Origin: CAZHJE01 sp964532965
GTDB lineage: Bacteria > Patescibacteriota > WWE3 > UBA101185 > UBA10185
DNA: 5,397 nucleotides
Assembly (NCBI GenBank): GCA_964532965.1
Contig: CAZHJE010000043.1
Location: 1-5,397 of the forward strand
Direction of reading: 5' to 3'
The position numbers and the translations under genes are program-made. The notes under the pieces were generated by a model. It was not told where the DNA came from. It was given only the letters and a program-made list of their open reading frames with translations, and ran no database searches. Below, piece by piece: positions 5,357-5,397 of this stretch. Position 1 is the stretch's first letter. The number at the start of each line of letters is the position of its first letter.

Positions 5357-5397
5357 TAGAGTTGATAATTTCGTAACTTAAAACTATTTTCTTAAGC
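5357..5397 (-). other. Region upstream of tyrS, cut by the window edge
   Basis: These 41 AT-rich bases lie 5' of tyrS. I see no Shine-Dalgarno sequence and no convincing -35/-10 pair. They may hold the operon promoter or be a gap after another co-directional gene, and the window is too short to tell. Confidence 0.3.

Overview
This window is the acquisition end of a type V-A (Cas12a/Cpf1) CRISPR-Cas locus. A housekeeping operon on the opposite strand runs towards it. The DNA is strongly AT-rich with compact spacing. Taken together, the AT bias, a type V-A locus, near-absence of Shine-Dalgarno sequences and the TyrRS sequence style (GDHSDK in place of the more usual GDPSG) suggest a small-genome bacterium such as a Patescibacteria/CPR lineage. 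This is an inference and no taxonomic marker in the window settles it. Reading TGA as stop gives full-length genes throughout.

Layout on the + strand: the 3' three quarters of cas1 (cut by the left edge, 1-756) overlaps cas2 (753-1034) through ATGA. A leader of about 200 bp (1035-1235) follows. It carries a long imperfect hairpin just before the array, and further upstream a dyad region that is partly antisense to the CRISPR repeat. The array (1236-1885) has ten identical 36-bp repeats, an eleventh repeat truncated in its last five bases, and ten spacers of 25-27 bp. The repeats end in AATTTCTACTGTTGTAGAT, the 19-nt Cas12a crRNA handle. Spacers 3 and 6 are identical. The effector cas12a, and probably cas4, should lie to the left of the window.

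Layout on the - strand: tyrS (5356-4163), a 39-codon gene for a small basic single-pass membrane peptide (4160-4041) and recG (4037-2019) are separated by 2 and 3 bp and look like one operon. It converges on the array. A GC-rich 14-bp perfect hairpin with a T7 tail on the - strand (1962-1889) sits at the junction and probably terminates the recG transcript.

Cas1 and Cas2 would form the integrase that inserts spacers at the leader end. The array is transcribed rightward and its repeats would be cut and bound by Cas12a. TyrRS and RecG are ordinary translation and DNA-repair functions with no evident link to the CRISPR locus beyond adjacency. I see no wholly new system. The points most worth checking are the leader's structured and anti-repeat-like elements, the duplicated spacer, the truncated last repeat with the neighbouring GC-rich hairpin, and the small membrane peptide.
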